This document shows, piece after piece, positions 47,805 to 56,973 of a DNA stretch of 64,000 bases. The notes beneath the pieces were generated by a model. It made no database searches. It had not been told where the DNA came from and saw only the letters and a list, made by a program, of their open reading frames with translations. The stretch's first letter is position 1. Every line of letters starts with the position of its first letter. Both the position numbers and the translations under genes were made by a program. The DNA is from Sulfurospirillum diekertiae (GTDB lineage: Bacteria > Campylobacterota > Campylobacteria > Campylobacterales > Sulfurospirillaceae), in contig NZ_CP021416.1 in NCBI RefSeq assembly GCF_002162315.1, positions 496,001 through 560,000 on the forward strand, given 5' to 3'.

Positions 47805-49046
47805 ATGCCATTTTCTACGCTCAAACTCTGCCCACAAATTCTCCAAGCGCTTAGCGAAGTAGGACACGTCACGCCAACGCCGATTCAAGAAAAAGTGATA
47901 CCTTTAGTGTTAGAGCACAAAGATGTATTGGCGCGAGCGCAGACGGGAAGTGGTAAAAGTGCTTCGTTTGTCCTTCCGATGTTAGAGCTTTGGAATGCGA
48001 GCAAAGGTGAGGGAAAAGCAAAGATCAAGGCATTGGTTTTAACGCCGACTAGAGAGCTTACCGTGCAAGTGGCAGAAGCGTTTGTCACCTTTGGAAAATT
48101 TTTACATGTAAAACCAAAAGTGGTCAGTGTCATTGGTGGTGAGAAGATCGGCGAGCAACTCTATGACATCCAACAAGGCTGCGACATTGTGGTCGCAACG
48201 TCGGGGCGACTGCTGGACATCATGAGCAAAAAGCAGATCGACCTTTCTCGTGTCGAGTTTTTTGTGCTCGATGAAGCGGATAAAATGCTTGATCTTGGGT
48301 TTGAGCAAGAGTTAAGTTCCATCCTTGAAGCCTTACCTGAAAAACGACAAAATCTTCTCTTTTCAGCGACGTACCCTGAAAAGATGCAGATGATAGCTTC
48401 CAAAATCACTCAAAGTGCGGTAGAAGTCAGCATTGAAGCCGAAGCACCAACGGTGGAGCGAATCCATCAACGTGCCATCGAGGTCAATAAAGAGAACCGA
48501 GCACCACTTCTGCGCCAGTTACTACGCGAAAACAAATGGGAGTTGGTGTTGGTGTTTATGGCAAATAAACGTGCCGCCGATAACATCGCCGTGAAATTTC
48601 GCAAACATGGCTTTTTAGCCGAATCCTTTCATGGTGATCTCATTCAAGAAGACAGAGCATGGACACTCAAGTCGTTTAAAGAGCGAAAAATTCGTGTTTT
48701 ATTTGCCACCGACATCGCTTCGCGTGGGCTTGACATCGACGATGTGAGCTGTGTTATCAACTTTGATTTGCCTCGTGCAACGGAAGATTATATCCACCGC
48801 ATCGGACGAACGGGACGTGCGGGCAAAGAGGGTGTAGCGATCTCGTTTATTGACCATGAAGACAAGGCACATTTTAATTTAATCGAAAAGCGTTGTGGAA
48901 TCAAGCTTGAAACAGAGCAGATTAAAGGGTTTGAGCTCGAAGGGGAGGCACCTCAAAAAGAGAAGGGGAGTGCGCCCATCAAAGGCAAGCGCAAAAGTAA
49001 AAAAGATAAATTAAGAGAAGCGCAAAAAGAGGGTGCAAGCTCTTAG
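47805..49046 (+). CDS. DEAD-box RNA helicase (RhlE-like)
   Basis: About 413 residues from ATG 47805 (AAAGGA nearby; ATG 47775 is an alternative). Helicase motifs run in order: Q-motif (TPTPIQEKVIPL), Walker A (ARAQTGSGKSASF), PTRELTVQV, DEAD (VLDEADKMLDLGF), SAT (LFSATYP), ASRGLDIDD and HRIGRTGRAG. A basic Lys-rich tail ends the protein. The short tail fits RhlE-type helicases in ribosome assembly or mRNA decay. An exact palindrome at 48101 encodes LHVK. Confidence 0.93.
   Translation: MPFSTLKLCPQILQALSEVGHVTPTPIQEKVIPLVLEHKDVLARAQTGSGKSASFVLPMLELWNASKGEGKAKIKALVLTPTRELTVQVAEAFVTFGKFLHVKPKVVSVIGGEKIGEQLYDIQQGCDIVVATSGRLLDIMSKKQIDLSRVEFFVLDEADKMLDLGFEQELSSILEALPEKRQNLLFSATYPEKMQMIASKITQSAVEVSIEAEAPTVERIHQRAIEVNKENRAPLLRQLLRENKWELVLVFMANKRAADNIAVKFRKHGFLAESFHGDLIQEDRAWTLKSFKERKIRVLFATDIASRGLDIDDVSCVINFDLPRATEDYIHRIGRTGRAGKEGVAISFIDHEDKAHFNLIEKRCGIKLETEQIKGFELEGEAPQKEKGSAPIKGKRKSKKDKLREAQKEGASS
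48101..48112. repeat. Palindrome TTTACATGTAAA copy 15 (in helicase gene)
   Basis: Exact copy inside the coding region, read as Leu-His-Val-Lys. Confidence 0.97.
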
Positions 49047-49057
49047 GAACTTGCACC
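49032..49057. terminator. Hairpin between convergent helicase and GntP genes
   Basis: GGTGCAAG / CTTGCACC stem with a 10-base loop spans the helicase stop codon, followed by ATTAAGATTATT. Probably a bidirectional terminator. Confidence 0.6.
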
Positions 49058-49067
49058 ATTAAGATTA

Positions 49068-50408
49068 TTAGAGAAGAACGATAGACATCAGAAAAACAAT
49101 ACCAATAGTTACAAGACCTTGAACCAAGGTTGCCATCGTAAAGGCTTTGTATGCGGTTGGAACGTCCATTTGACTGAAACGTGAAACAACCCAGAAAAAG
49201 CTATCGTTGGCATGACTGACCGTAAGTGCGCCCGCACCAATCGCCATAACGGTTAAGACTTTTCCCATTTCGCTGTCAAGTCCTAAATTAGCAAGCAATG
49301 GATACATAATAGTCGAAGTGACTACGAGTGCTGTCGTTGAAGAGCCTTGCGCCGTTTTAAGGGCAGCGGAGATGATGAAAGGTACAAAGATACCAAGGCT
49401 AAGCGTTTGAAGTGTGAGTCCTAGGTAGTCGCCAATACCACTGGCTTTAAGAACGGCTCCCAGTGCTCCACCTGCACCTGTGATAATGAGAATCTCACCT
49501 GCATTTTTAACACCTTCACCAACCCATCCTGAAAGCGTCTCTTCGTTCCATTTTGGAAGTAAAAGACTGGCAAACAGTACACCAACAAAAAGCGCATTGG
49601 CAGGGTGACCTAAGAAAACAAAAAATTTATAGATAAACGTATCACTGGAATCTTTAAAGGCAAGCTTAGCGATACTCTCGATGGCCATTAAAAGGACGGG
49701 AATAAAAATAGGGGCAAACGATTTGAACGCACTTGGAAGTGTGCCATACTTGGCTTGGACTTCGATGTCTTTTTCCAAATCGATGTCCATGTCTTCACCA
49801 CTTTGGTACAACGGTCCTCGTTTGATTGCCCAAAAATAACCTGCAAGCATTGTAAAGATAGCGACAAACAGACCCACAAGAATGACAAGACCAAGATTGC
49901 CTACCATCAAATTACCCGCTGCTGCGATGGGACCTGGTGTTGGAGGAACAAGCGTATGGGTGGCATAAAGTCCTGTTGCAAGGGCGACACTCATCGCCAC
50001 ACCCGAAACTTTAAGCTGTTTGACCATGGAGCGTTTGAGCGCGTTTAAGATGACAAAACCACTGTCACAAAAAACAGGAATCGAAACGATGTAGCCGATG
50101 ATAGACATCGCTAGAATGGGGCGGTCTTTACCCACAATTTTCAGAACAACATTGGCCATTTTAATCGCAGCACCACTTTTTTCCAAGATGACACCGATGA
50201 TGGTTCCAAGCACAATGACGATACCAATGTACGCCAAAATATTTCCAAAACCAGACGTTATAGTTTTAGCGATGTCGGCGTATTTCATCCCGACGCTAAA
50301 CGCGATACCGTATGCTGCAACCAGCAAAGCGATAAAAGGGTGTAACTTCCACTTACTGGTTGAAAGCACGATAAAACCAATAGCTACTAGCAAAATGACT
50401 ATGAGCAT
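49068..50408 (-). CDS. GntP-family gluconate/organic acid:proton symporter
   Basis: A 446-residue inner-membrane carrier with about 12 helices. The opening LIVILLVAIGFIVLSTSKWK and the blocks SIPVFCDSGFVILNAL, THTLVPPTPGPIAAAG and ALKTAQGSSTTALVVTSTI are GntP landmarks. Substrates in the family include gluconate, glycerate and other small hydroxyacids; none can be assigned here. No catabolic gene is adjacent. Confidence 0.92.
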   Translation of the reverse strand: MLIVILLVAIGFIVLSTSKWKLHPFIALLVAAYGIAFSVGMKYADIAKTITSGFGNILAYIGIVIVLGTIIGVILEKSGAAIKMANVVLKIVGKDRPILAMSIIGYIVSIPVFCDSGFVILNALKRSMVKQLKVSGVAMSVALATGLYATHTLVPPTPGPIAAAGNLMVGNLGLVILVGLFVAIFTMLAGYFWAIKRGPLYQSGEDMDIDLEKDIEVQAKYGTLPSAFKSFAPIFIPVLLMAIESIAKLAFKDSSDTFIYKFFVFLGHPANALFVGVLFASLLLPKWNEETLSGWVGEGVKNAGEILIITGAGGALGAVLKASGIGDYLGLTLQTLSLGIFVPFIISAALKTAQGSSTTALVVTSTIMYPLLANLGLDSEMGKVLTVMAIGAGALTVSHANDSFFWVVSRFSQMDVPTAYKAFTMATLVQGLVTIGIVFLMSIVLL

Positions 50409-50527
50409 TCTGACTCCTTTTTTAGTTTTTTAATCTAATGTTTATCTTTAAATTAAAGCATGTCATTATAGTGTAAAAGGAGCCATTTTAAGACGAAAAA
50501 ATTTAAAAAATTAACGTCTTTTATGAT

Positions 50528-50539
50528 TTTACATGTAAA
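50528..50539. repeat. Palindrome TTTACATGTAAA copy 16
   Basis: Exact copy just after the YcaO gene on its coding strand. Confidence 0.97.
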
Positions 50540-50544
50540 GATTT

Positions 50545-52167
50545 TTAAGCAACGATAGACGCCTTCTTAATTTCGAGTCTATCATACATATCGAGGATGT
50601 TTACATAGTGTTGGTGGAGGCTTACATCAATGAAGTAGACTTTACCATCTAAGATGTTCACTGCGTGTTCAACGTTTTCTTTACCAAAAATGTCCCATAG
50701 GGCACTTTCATATTCACTCCAGATAAGATTTTGTCCTCTTAACGAGAGAATTTCACACAGAAGTTTGCTCATAGGATTTTGACTAAAGCCAAGGAGCATG
50801 TGTGCCTCTTCGTAATTTTCCAAAAGGAGATTGACTTGTGCTTTAAGGTCAATCATCTGAAAATTTTGTTCGAAAATGACACCGATGTATTTCTCCATAT
50901 TGAGTGAATCTTCAAGGGGCTCGATGGTTTCAAGTAAGACTTCGTGATTTTCCTCTTTAAAATTAAGGACAGCATGGCGGATAAACTTGCCGCTGTTTCG
51001 GTTTTGATACACCATATCGTCGATAGGATAAACCTCTGAGACACTTGGTACAATCATATGGCATGAGTAGAAGTCTAAATACGTGTATTCACGAAGGTAA
51101 ATCTCTTTACCCATCGATTTGACGATGTTGCATAAAAAAGCATACTCCGCAGCACTTCCCTCATCTTTGTACTTCCATGGGGCGTACTCAAACATTTTGG
51201 AGGCATTTAAAAAGCCAAAGCCTATTTTCCCGTTGGAATCGATGAAGTGCGCTTCAAGGTTGAAGGTGTCACCCACAATGCTCATGTCAAACGTTGGCAT
51301 CTCAAAAGCGTCAAGATTTTCAACACCTCTGCCTTGCATCAGCTCACTCATCGTTCGCTCTAGGCTCACTTCCAAAATAGGATGTGCGCCAAAAGAGACA
51401 AACAGTGTGCCATTGCGCGGGTTAATAAGCGAGATAGCTGTCACAGGAAATTTTCCACCCAAAGAGGCATCAAGCACTTCAACAATGAAGCCTGCTTTTC
51501 TAAGTTCAATCAAATCTGCATGAAGTTTAGGAAAAGTAGCGATAATCGCTTCGGGATATTTTGGAAGTGCGTAACCATTTTTGATGATTTCCATTTTGGC
51601 ATAACGCTCAAAGATCTCGCTCAAAGCTTGTACTTTAGCCTCATCAGGTGTATTGCCACTCGCGAGTCCATTGCTGACATAAAGATTGCTGAGAATGTTT
51701 AAAGGAATGTACACGTGTTCATTGGCAAAAAAGCTTTGAAAAGGAAGAGCGACGATCTTATCTGTATAGTCGCTATTAAAATCAACTAAATCTTCATTGC
51801 TCAGCTCATTGGATGGGTTGTAGATAGTATATAAAGAAGGACTAAGGTACTCTCCACCAAATTCAAATACCTTTTGGTCTGGGTAGTACGCACGATTGGG
51901 AAGGTGAAAATCAATAAAACAGTTGTTGGTTTGAAGTCGTTCGATGTATTCACCAAGAGCACTGGCTTTAGATGCTCCAGAAAGAGTGCCTTTTCCGTTA
52001 GAATAAATATGATTGGGAGCTTCGATGGATGTAAGGTTGACAGAGTAGCAGTTTTTAAGGGGATGCTTTTCCGTTGCAAAGGTGATGCCACACCCAAGGT
52101 CACTTAAGATGGTTTCCATTTTTAAGATAGAGACTTCGAGGGGTGCGTTTTTTGAGAGTATATTCAT
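50545..52167 (-). CDS. ycaO: YcaO-domain protein
   Basis: A 540-residue ATP-dependent cyclodehydratase-fold protein. The N-terminal YcaO core shows NGKGTLSGASKASALGEYIER (by position, about 58-78), where the Glu residues bind Mg-ATP, and later VQALSEIFERYA. The long C-terminal part resembles stand-alone E. coli YcaO, associated with RimO-type S12 modification; rimO is present in this window at 23.7-25.0 kb. No precursor peptide or E1/docking partner is adjacent, so a thiazole/oxazole natural-product role is less likely. Confidence 0.9.
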   Translation of the reverse strand: MNILSKNAPLEVSILKMETILSDLGCGITFATEKHPLKNCYSVNLTSIEAPNHIYSNGKGTLSGASKASALGEYIERLQTNNCFIDFHLPNRAYYPDQKVFEFGGEYLSPSLYTIYNPSNELSNEDLVDFNSDYTDKIVALPFQSFFANEHVYIPLNILSNLYVSNGLASGNTPDEAKVQALSEIFERYAKMEIIKNGYALPKYPEAIIATFPKLHADLIELRKAGFIVEVLDASLGGKFPVTAISLINPRNGTLFVSFGAHPILEVSLERTMSELMQGRGVENLDAFEMPTFDMSIVGDTFNLEAHFIDSNGKIGFGFLNASKMFEYAPWKYKDEGSAAEYAFLCNIVKSMGKEIYLREYTYLDFYSCHMIVPSVSEVYPIDDMVYQNRNSGKFIRHAVLNFKEENHEVLLETIEPLEDSLNMEKYIGVIFEQNFQMIDLKAQVNLLLENYEEAHMLLGFSQNPMSKLLCEILSLRGQNLIWSEYESALWDIFGKENVEHAVNILDGKVYFIDVSLHQHYVNILDMYDRLEIKKASIVA

Positions 52168-52298
52168 AATGTAAAAATTCCTTTTGGGTGTAACGCAATG
52201 TGGTAAAAATGAGTAAAAGTTGAGTAGATTAGGAAGGTAACAGGGAGGAAATAGAAGTTATGAAAACTTCCATTTTGCCGAGTTAAAATCAATTCGAA

Positions 52299-52674
52299 TG
52301 GTGGAGCTGTGGGGGATTGAACCCCAGTCCAAAAATAGCCACCTATGACGTCTACATGCTTAGATATTGTTGATAGTGTTTAATTTTGCTTCGTACAACA
52401 ATCAGAAAACTACGCAAAACGAGCCTTTAACTTCGCTGCATGTAAAGGCGTTCATGCAGTATATCTATCATAGCTATGATACTTCTCAATCCTCCTTAGA
52501 TAGCATTAAAGGGAGAAGCAGTCCTTATGTATTAAACTTATGCAGCTAGTGCGTAAGCAGGACGATAGTTACTGTTGTTAGCAGTTATTGATTGAAGGTT
52601 GTGTAACGGAAGACCCTCACTTCCGACATGCAGCCATAAGCTAAAACTACTCCTGTCGAAGCCATGTCAGCCCC
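52299..52674 (-). ncRNA. ssrA: Transfer-messenger RNA (tmRNA)
   Basis: The minus strand starts GGGGCTGACATGGCTTCGAC (52674 downward), the conserved tmRNA 5' end. It ends with a tRNA-like T-arm (GGGGTTCAATCCCC) and the encoded CCA at 52301-52299. The tag frame starts at GCT 52582-52580 and reads ANNSNYRPAYALAA, then TAA at 52540-52538. tmRNA rescues ribosomes stalled on broken messages and marks products for degradation. Confidence 0.96.
52538..52582 (-). other. tmRNA proteolysis-tag reading frame
   Basis: Encodes ANNSNYRPAYALAA plus a TAA stop inside ssrA. The hydrophobic end LAA is the recognition element for ClpXP-type proteases. Confidence 0.93.
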
Positions 52675-52686
52675 ATTCGGAAACAG

Positions 52687-52721
52687 ATTTTACCATAATA
52701 AACAAGAAACTTTGCTATAAT
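52687..52721. promoter_or_regulatory. Divergent -10 boxes for ssrA and the lipoprotein gene
   Basis: Minus strand: TAAAAT at 52692-52687, about 13 bases before the mature tmRNA 5' end. Plus strand: extended -10 TGCTATAAT at 52713-52721, 26 bases before the lipoprotein start codon. Confidence 0.6.
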
Positions 52722-52746
52722 CCGCAAAAATGTAGAAGGATTTGTT

Positions 52747-53250
52747 TTGAAAAGATTGATATTGCCTCTTTGTGCCGCTCTCTTGTTTATGTTCATGCAA
52801 GGTTGCGCACCAAAATCACCGCCTCCAGCATCAACGCTTAAAACCTATAACACTGAAAAAGATACAACCAACCCAAAACTCACTAAGCTGGTTGGTAAAA
52901 ATTACATCAAGGGTATTGTTCGCACTTTGAAACAAGAGGCGAATTCGTCATTATGGAATTATGAAATTGATGGTATTGATAAAACCAATGGAAAATTATC
53001 TTATGTAAACTTCGATCATAAATCCGTGCTTGCTAATGAAGGAGATCTTGTCTATGCTTCTTTTGATGGTATGCGTTTAACAGAGATGTTTGTAATCAAA
53101 GCAGTCAAAAATACTACCTATACACCGCCTTTAAAGAAAAAGAGCTCGGCTAAAAAGAGTAGTAGTGATGATGATGGCGGCGCTGGTAAACGTAATAAAT
53201 CACATCAAGTGATTGGTGTTCCACAAGAAGAGTCTATTAAATTAAATTAA
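52747..53250 (+). CDS. Lipoprotein of unknown function
   Basis: A 167-residue protein from TTG 52747 (AGAAGGA upstream). The signal MKRLILPLCAALLFMFMQGC ends with a lipobox Cys. The mature region has a compact β-rich part (GKNYIKGIVRTLKQEA, GDLVYASFDGMRLTEMF) and a basic/acidic low-complexity tail (KKKSSAKKSSSDDDGG). I do not recognise a family; it is probably an outer-membrane-anchored protein typical of this phylum. Confidence 0.78.
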   Translation: MKRLILPLCAALLFMFMQGCAPKSPPPASTLKTYNTEKDTTNPKLTKLVGKNYIKGIVRTLKQEANSSLWNYEIDGIDKTNGKLSYVNFDHKSVLANEGDLVYASFDGMRLTEMFVIKAVKNTTYTPPLKKKSSAKKSSSDDDGGAGKRNKSHQVIGVPQEESIKLN

Positions 53251-53334
53251 TTTTACTTTTGTTAACCGATCGTTTACTTTGAGTTTCTATACTTCTCTTA
53301 GCGAATTTCATATTTTCTTCTGAATTATGGAGAC

Positions 53335-54934
53335 TCAAAGGGGCGATCCGCCAAGCGCCTCTTTGAAACCTTTTTCTAACTCTATCGTAAAAATAGCTCC
53401 CCCATTTTCATTCTTCACTTCAAGTTTACCTTTCATACTTTTTTCGATGATAAGTTTTGACATATAAAGCCCAATGCCTGTACCTTCATTTTGTTCTTTA
53501 CTACTAATATAGGGTTCAAAAATCTTTTCAATAGGCTTTATTTTAATGCCACCACCATTATCTTGGATAATCAAACGTACCACATTTTCATCGCTCTCTA
53601 AGCTAATAGTAATCTTCCCCCCTTGTTGTCCTGAAGCAAGGATGGCATCTTTCGCATTGGAAAGTAAATTTAAAACAACTTGTTCATACTCATTTTTGTA
53701 TCCCACAATATACTCATCATGTGGAATGTTAACTTCGACAGTAATCTCTTGATTTGTAATAGACATACCAATAATCCTCAAGACTTCATCAACAGATACT
53801 TGTATGCTAAATGTTTTTTTATCTTTATTGGGCATAAAGAAGTTACGAAAGTCGTCAATGGTATGTGACATATATTCGACGATGTTTTCTGCCTCAATAC
53901 ATTTAATTTCCATGGCGGTTTTATCGAGCTTGTCCATGTTGTATTTGAGTTTGAGTGTCATCAAGAGCGCTGAGAGCTGAGAGAGAGGTTGTCTCCATTG
54001 GTGAGCGATGTTGCTGATCATCTCTCCTAGTGCTATAAATTTAGATTTTTGGATCAAAAGCTGTTCTTGTTCTCGGTTTTTTTGAATCTCCTCGCTGACG
54101 CGGCTTTCCAGTGTACGATTAAGGTTTTCAAGCTCAAGTGTTTTTTGCTGAACCTGTTTGTGGTAGGTTTGCAAAAAGCGTTCAATGCGTTTTCCTAGCA
54201 TGACAGCGAAAGTATTTGCAATAAGAGCAAAGAGCAAGAAAATAATAATAGCTGAAGTCACTTCGAGTTTCATTTTCTTTTGAAAATCAGCCTTAGCAAC
54301 GCCTATCTCCTTTTCAATATCATCCGTATAGGCGCCCGCCGCGATAATGAGATTCCATTTTGGGTAGAGTTTGAAATAAGAGACTTTTGGACGTATGATG
54401 TTGCTCTCAGGTTTTTTGTACATGTAATTGACAAAAGAGTATCCTTTTTCATGAATATCTTGGAGAAAAATTTTGCGAAAAGCTTTTCCGTTTTCATCCG
54501 TATAGGCATCAGAGATATATTCGCCTTCTATATCGGGACGATTAGGATTGATGAGCATTTTGGCAAATTTATTACCACCCTCAATCTGTTCAACTTGATA
54601 GACAAAAATATAGTTATGCTCTTCCCCGCCATAACGAATATGACGTATCCAGTCATAGACCTCTAATTTGAGTGCTTCTTCTTCTTTGGTGGAGGTCAAT
54701 GGTTTTCTTTGTGTTTTGAACTCTATAAATTCAATAATTGCATCGACTTCACGTTTTAAAACATTGCGCTTATTTTCAACAAACGTTTTCTTGCTGTCTT
54801 CAATTTGTGCGGAAAGAATTTCGTACTGTTTGGTGATAAAAAAAATAGCCATTAAACAACATTAAAGAGCTGATGATAAAGATGTTACTAAAGATGATGA
54901 TCGTAGAGATATTGCTCTCTTTGATAATTTTCAT
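53335..54934 (-). CDS. Cache-domain sensor histidine kinase, frameshifted near N-terminus
   Basis: As written the frame starts at 54852. Removing one A from the A8 run at 54838-54845 extends it to ATG 54934 (GGGAG upstream), adding a first membrane helix (STIIIFSNIFIISSLMLF), for about 532 residues. Order: helix 1, periplasmic single-Cache domain (about 45-210, with KLYPKWNLIIAAGAYTDDIE), helix 2, coiled coil, and a kinase core with the H-box NIAHQWRQPLSQL and ATP-binding motifs DNGGGI and GTGIGLYMSK. It is divergent from the response regulator at 55017 and is probably its partner. Confidence 0.9.
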
Positions 54935-55016
54935 AAAAAACTCCCATAGCGACTGCTATAATAATGAAAAGAAAAAGAATCATAGTGATTCTTTGGAGAA
55001 ATGTAAAGGGTGTTTG

Positions 55017-55691
55017 ATGGATGAAAAGATGCTGAAAAAGCTTGCTCAATATAGAGTTTTGTATGCAGAAGACGAAGTTGGGGTCAGAAAAAATGTCAAT
55101 GAACTGTTGAGTCTTCTTTTTAAAGAGGTCTATTTGGCAAATGACGGAGAAGAAGCGTATAAACTTTTTTTACAGCACAAACCTGATCTTATTATTACTG
55201 ATATAAAAATGCCACATTTAAGTGGTATCGAACTGACAAAAAAGATTCGAGAGAGCGATAGCAAAGCGCATGTTATTATTATTACGGCGTACACAGAAGT
55301 TGATTTTATGTTGGAAGCCATTGAACTCTCACTCCTTCGTTACATTGTTAAACCCATTACAGAGACGAAACTTTTTGATGCACTGGAAAAGTTTTTGCAG
55401 TCTAAAGACAAAGCGCATCTTCAAGAAATAGCCGTTGAGTGGTACTATGATTCAATGCAAAAAATGATTACACATAAAAATGAGATTTACGAATTAACCA
55501 AAAAAGAGGCAAAGCTTATTGAGTTGTTGTTGGAAAAAGATTCGATTATTACCTACGAAGAGATTGAACAATATTTGTGGGAGAGTGAATATATGAGTCT
55601 TAATGCCCTTCGCTTGATGATTAAAAACTTAAGAAAAAAATTGCCTGAGGGAACATTGAAAAATATTCAAGGGATAGGATACAGACTCTAA
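55017..55691 (+). CDS. OmpR-like response regulator
   Basis: 224 residues from ATG 55017 (AAAGGG upstream). The receiver begins YRVLYAEDEVGVRKN with the acidic pair, has the phospho-Asp in LIITDIKMPHLSG, the Thr in IIITAYTE and the Lys in YIVKPI. The C-terminal winged helix includes IYELTKKEAKLIELLLE and LNALRLMIKNLRKKLP, and binds DNA. It is paired with the divergent histidine kinase and followed by a TRAP-type binding protein. Confidence 0.93.
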   Translation: MDEKMLKKLAQYRVLYAEDEVGVRKNVNELLSLLFKEVYLANDGEEAYKLFLQHKPDLIITDIKMPHLSGIELTKKIRESDSKAHVIIITAYTEVDFMLEAIELSLLRYIVKPITETKLFDALEKFLQSKDKAHLQEIAVEWYYDSMQKMITHKNEIYELTKKEAKLIELLLEKDSIITYEEIEQYLWESEYMSLNALRLMIKNLRKKLPEGTLKNIQGIGYRL

Positions 55692-55757
55692 AATTAAACC
55701 TTTAAAATAGCGTTACAAAAAGAAGCTTTTAAGAGCATAGTGATAGAGCTTTTACGG

Positions 55758-55769
55758 TTTACATGTAAA
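55758..55769. repeat. Palindrome TTTACATGTAAA copy 17
   Basis: Exact copy between the response regulator and dctP-like genes. Confidence 0.97.
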
Positions 55770-55826
55770 GAGAGTTATTTTTCATCTATAATCAAATTTA
55801 CACCTAAATCTTTATAAGGAATCAGC

Positions 55827-56816
55827 ATGTTCATTTTCTTTAAAGGGTTAATTTTCATAACGTTTTGTATCTCTTCTTCCATCGCAGCAGAATATACAAT
55901 CAAACTCACGCATGTTGTAAGCCCCAATACACCCAAAGGGAAAGGCGCTGATTTTTTAGCTAAAAGAGTAAGCGAGCTCACACACGGTAGAGTAGAAGTC
56001 ATTGTCTATCCCAATTCACAGCTTTATGGCGATGGTGAAGAGATAAAAGCTCTGAAACTAGGTAATGTCCACATTGCTATGCCTAGCTTCTCAAAATTTA
56101 CCAGTATGGTACCCGAAATGCAACTTTTTGATTTACCATTTTTGTTCAGAGATGCAAGCCATGTCCATACGGTGTTGGATGGAGAAGTAGGACAAATCAT
56201 CAAAGATAAAGTAACGGCTAAAGGTTTTGTTGCAATTGATTATTGGGATGCTGGTTTCAAACATTTCTCCTCCAGTAAAAAGGCGATTTTAATGCCTCAT
56301 GATGCGCAAGGGCAAAAATTAAGAATTATGAAATCACATGTACTCGAATCTCAATGCAATGTCATGGGTGCTATTCCTGTCATTCTGCCTTTTGCTTCAG
56401 TCTATTCTGCCCTCCGTCAAGGAAGTGTCGATGGAGCTGAAAATCCACTTTCTAACTTTTACACAAAGAATTTTTACGAAGTACAAACGGACTTAACACT
56501 CTCATCGCATGGTTATCTTGGGTATCTTGTTATTATGAGCGAGAGTTTTTGGAGAAAATTTCCAACTGATCTCAAGCCCATGATACTGCAAGCCGTGAAA
56601 GAAGCGACAGCATATGAGCGTAAACTTGTGGCGCAAGATGATGAAGAGACCTTGGAAAAGTTAAAAATGTATGCCAAAACGTCTGATCATTTTAAAATTC
56701 ATACGTTGAGTGCAGAACAAAAAGAAATATGGCAAAAAACGATGGAGGCACTTTATCCACAGTTTTATGGTGTCATTGGTGAAGATCTTATTAAAAAAGT
56801 GCAAGTAATAAGATAA
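55827..56816 (+). CDS. TRAP transporter solute-binding protein (DctP family), orphan
   Basis: A 329-residue periplasmic protein with a signal peptide (MFIFFKGLIFITFCISSSIAA). Family segments are VVSPNTPKGKGADFLAKRV, VYPNSQLYGDGEEIKALKLG, FDLPFLF and GQKLRIMKSHVLESQ with the ligand-binding Arg. Members bind C4-dicarboxylates and other organic acids. The membrane subunits DctQ and DctM are absent nearby. With an adjacent Cache kinase/regulator pair, the protein may deliver ligand to the sensor rather than to a transporter. Confidence 0.92.
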   Translation: MFIFFKGLIFITFCISSSIAAEYTIKLTHVVSPNTPKGKGADFLAKRVSELTHGRVEVIVYPNSQLYGDGEEIKALKLGNVHIAMPSFSKFTSMVPEMQLFDLPFLFRDASHVHTVLDGEVGQIIKDKVTAKGFVAIDYWDAGFKHFSSSKKAILMPHDAQGQKLRIMKSHVLESQCNVMGAIPVILPFASVYSALRQGSVDGAENPLSNFYTKNFYEVQTDLTLSSHGYLGYLVIMSESFWRKFPTDLKPMILQAVKEATAYERKLVAQDDEETLEKLKMYAKTSDHFKIHTLSAEQKEIWQKTMEALYPQFYGVIGEDLIKKVQVIR

Positions 56817-56973
56817 GTAAAATATACTTTACATATCGTTTAAAAGTTATTTTTTTCGATAACAATTTGATAACAAAAAGCGAATGAGTAGGGTGTTTGT
56901 TGAAAGATTTATTGTAATTTATTATTTTTTGTGATAGACTTGTCTCGCCTTAAAAAAAATTCAAGGAGATAAT

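Noticed and set aside
51119-51702. Open frames of over 100 codons opposite ycaO
   Set aside because: Antisense shadows of a conserved gene without start signals.
50545-52167. YcaO protein as part of a thiazole/oxazole peptide (RiPP) cluster
   Set aside because: No precursor peptide, partner protein, dehydrogenase or exporter nearby; the architecture fits stand-alone YcaO.
53277-53340. CTTTGAGT / ACTCAAAG inverted repeat between the lipoprotein and histidine kinase genes
   Set aside because: Arms are short and about 48 bases apart without a T tail; too weak to call a terminator.
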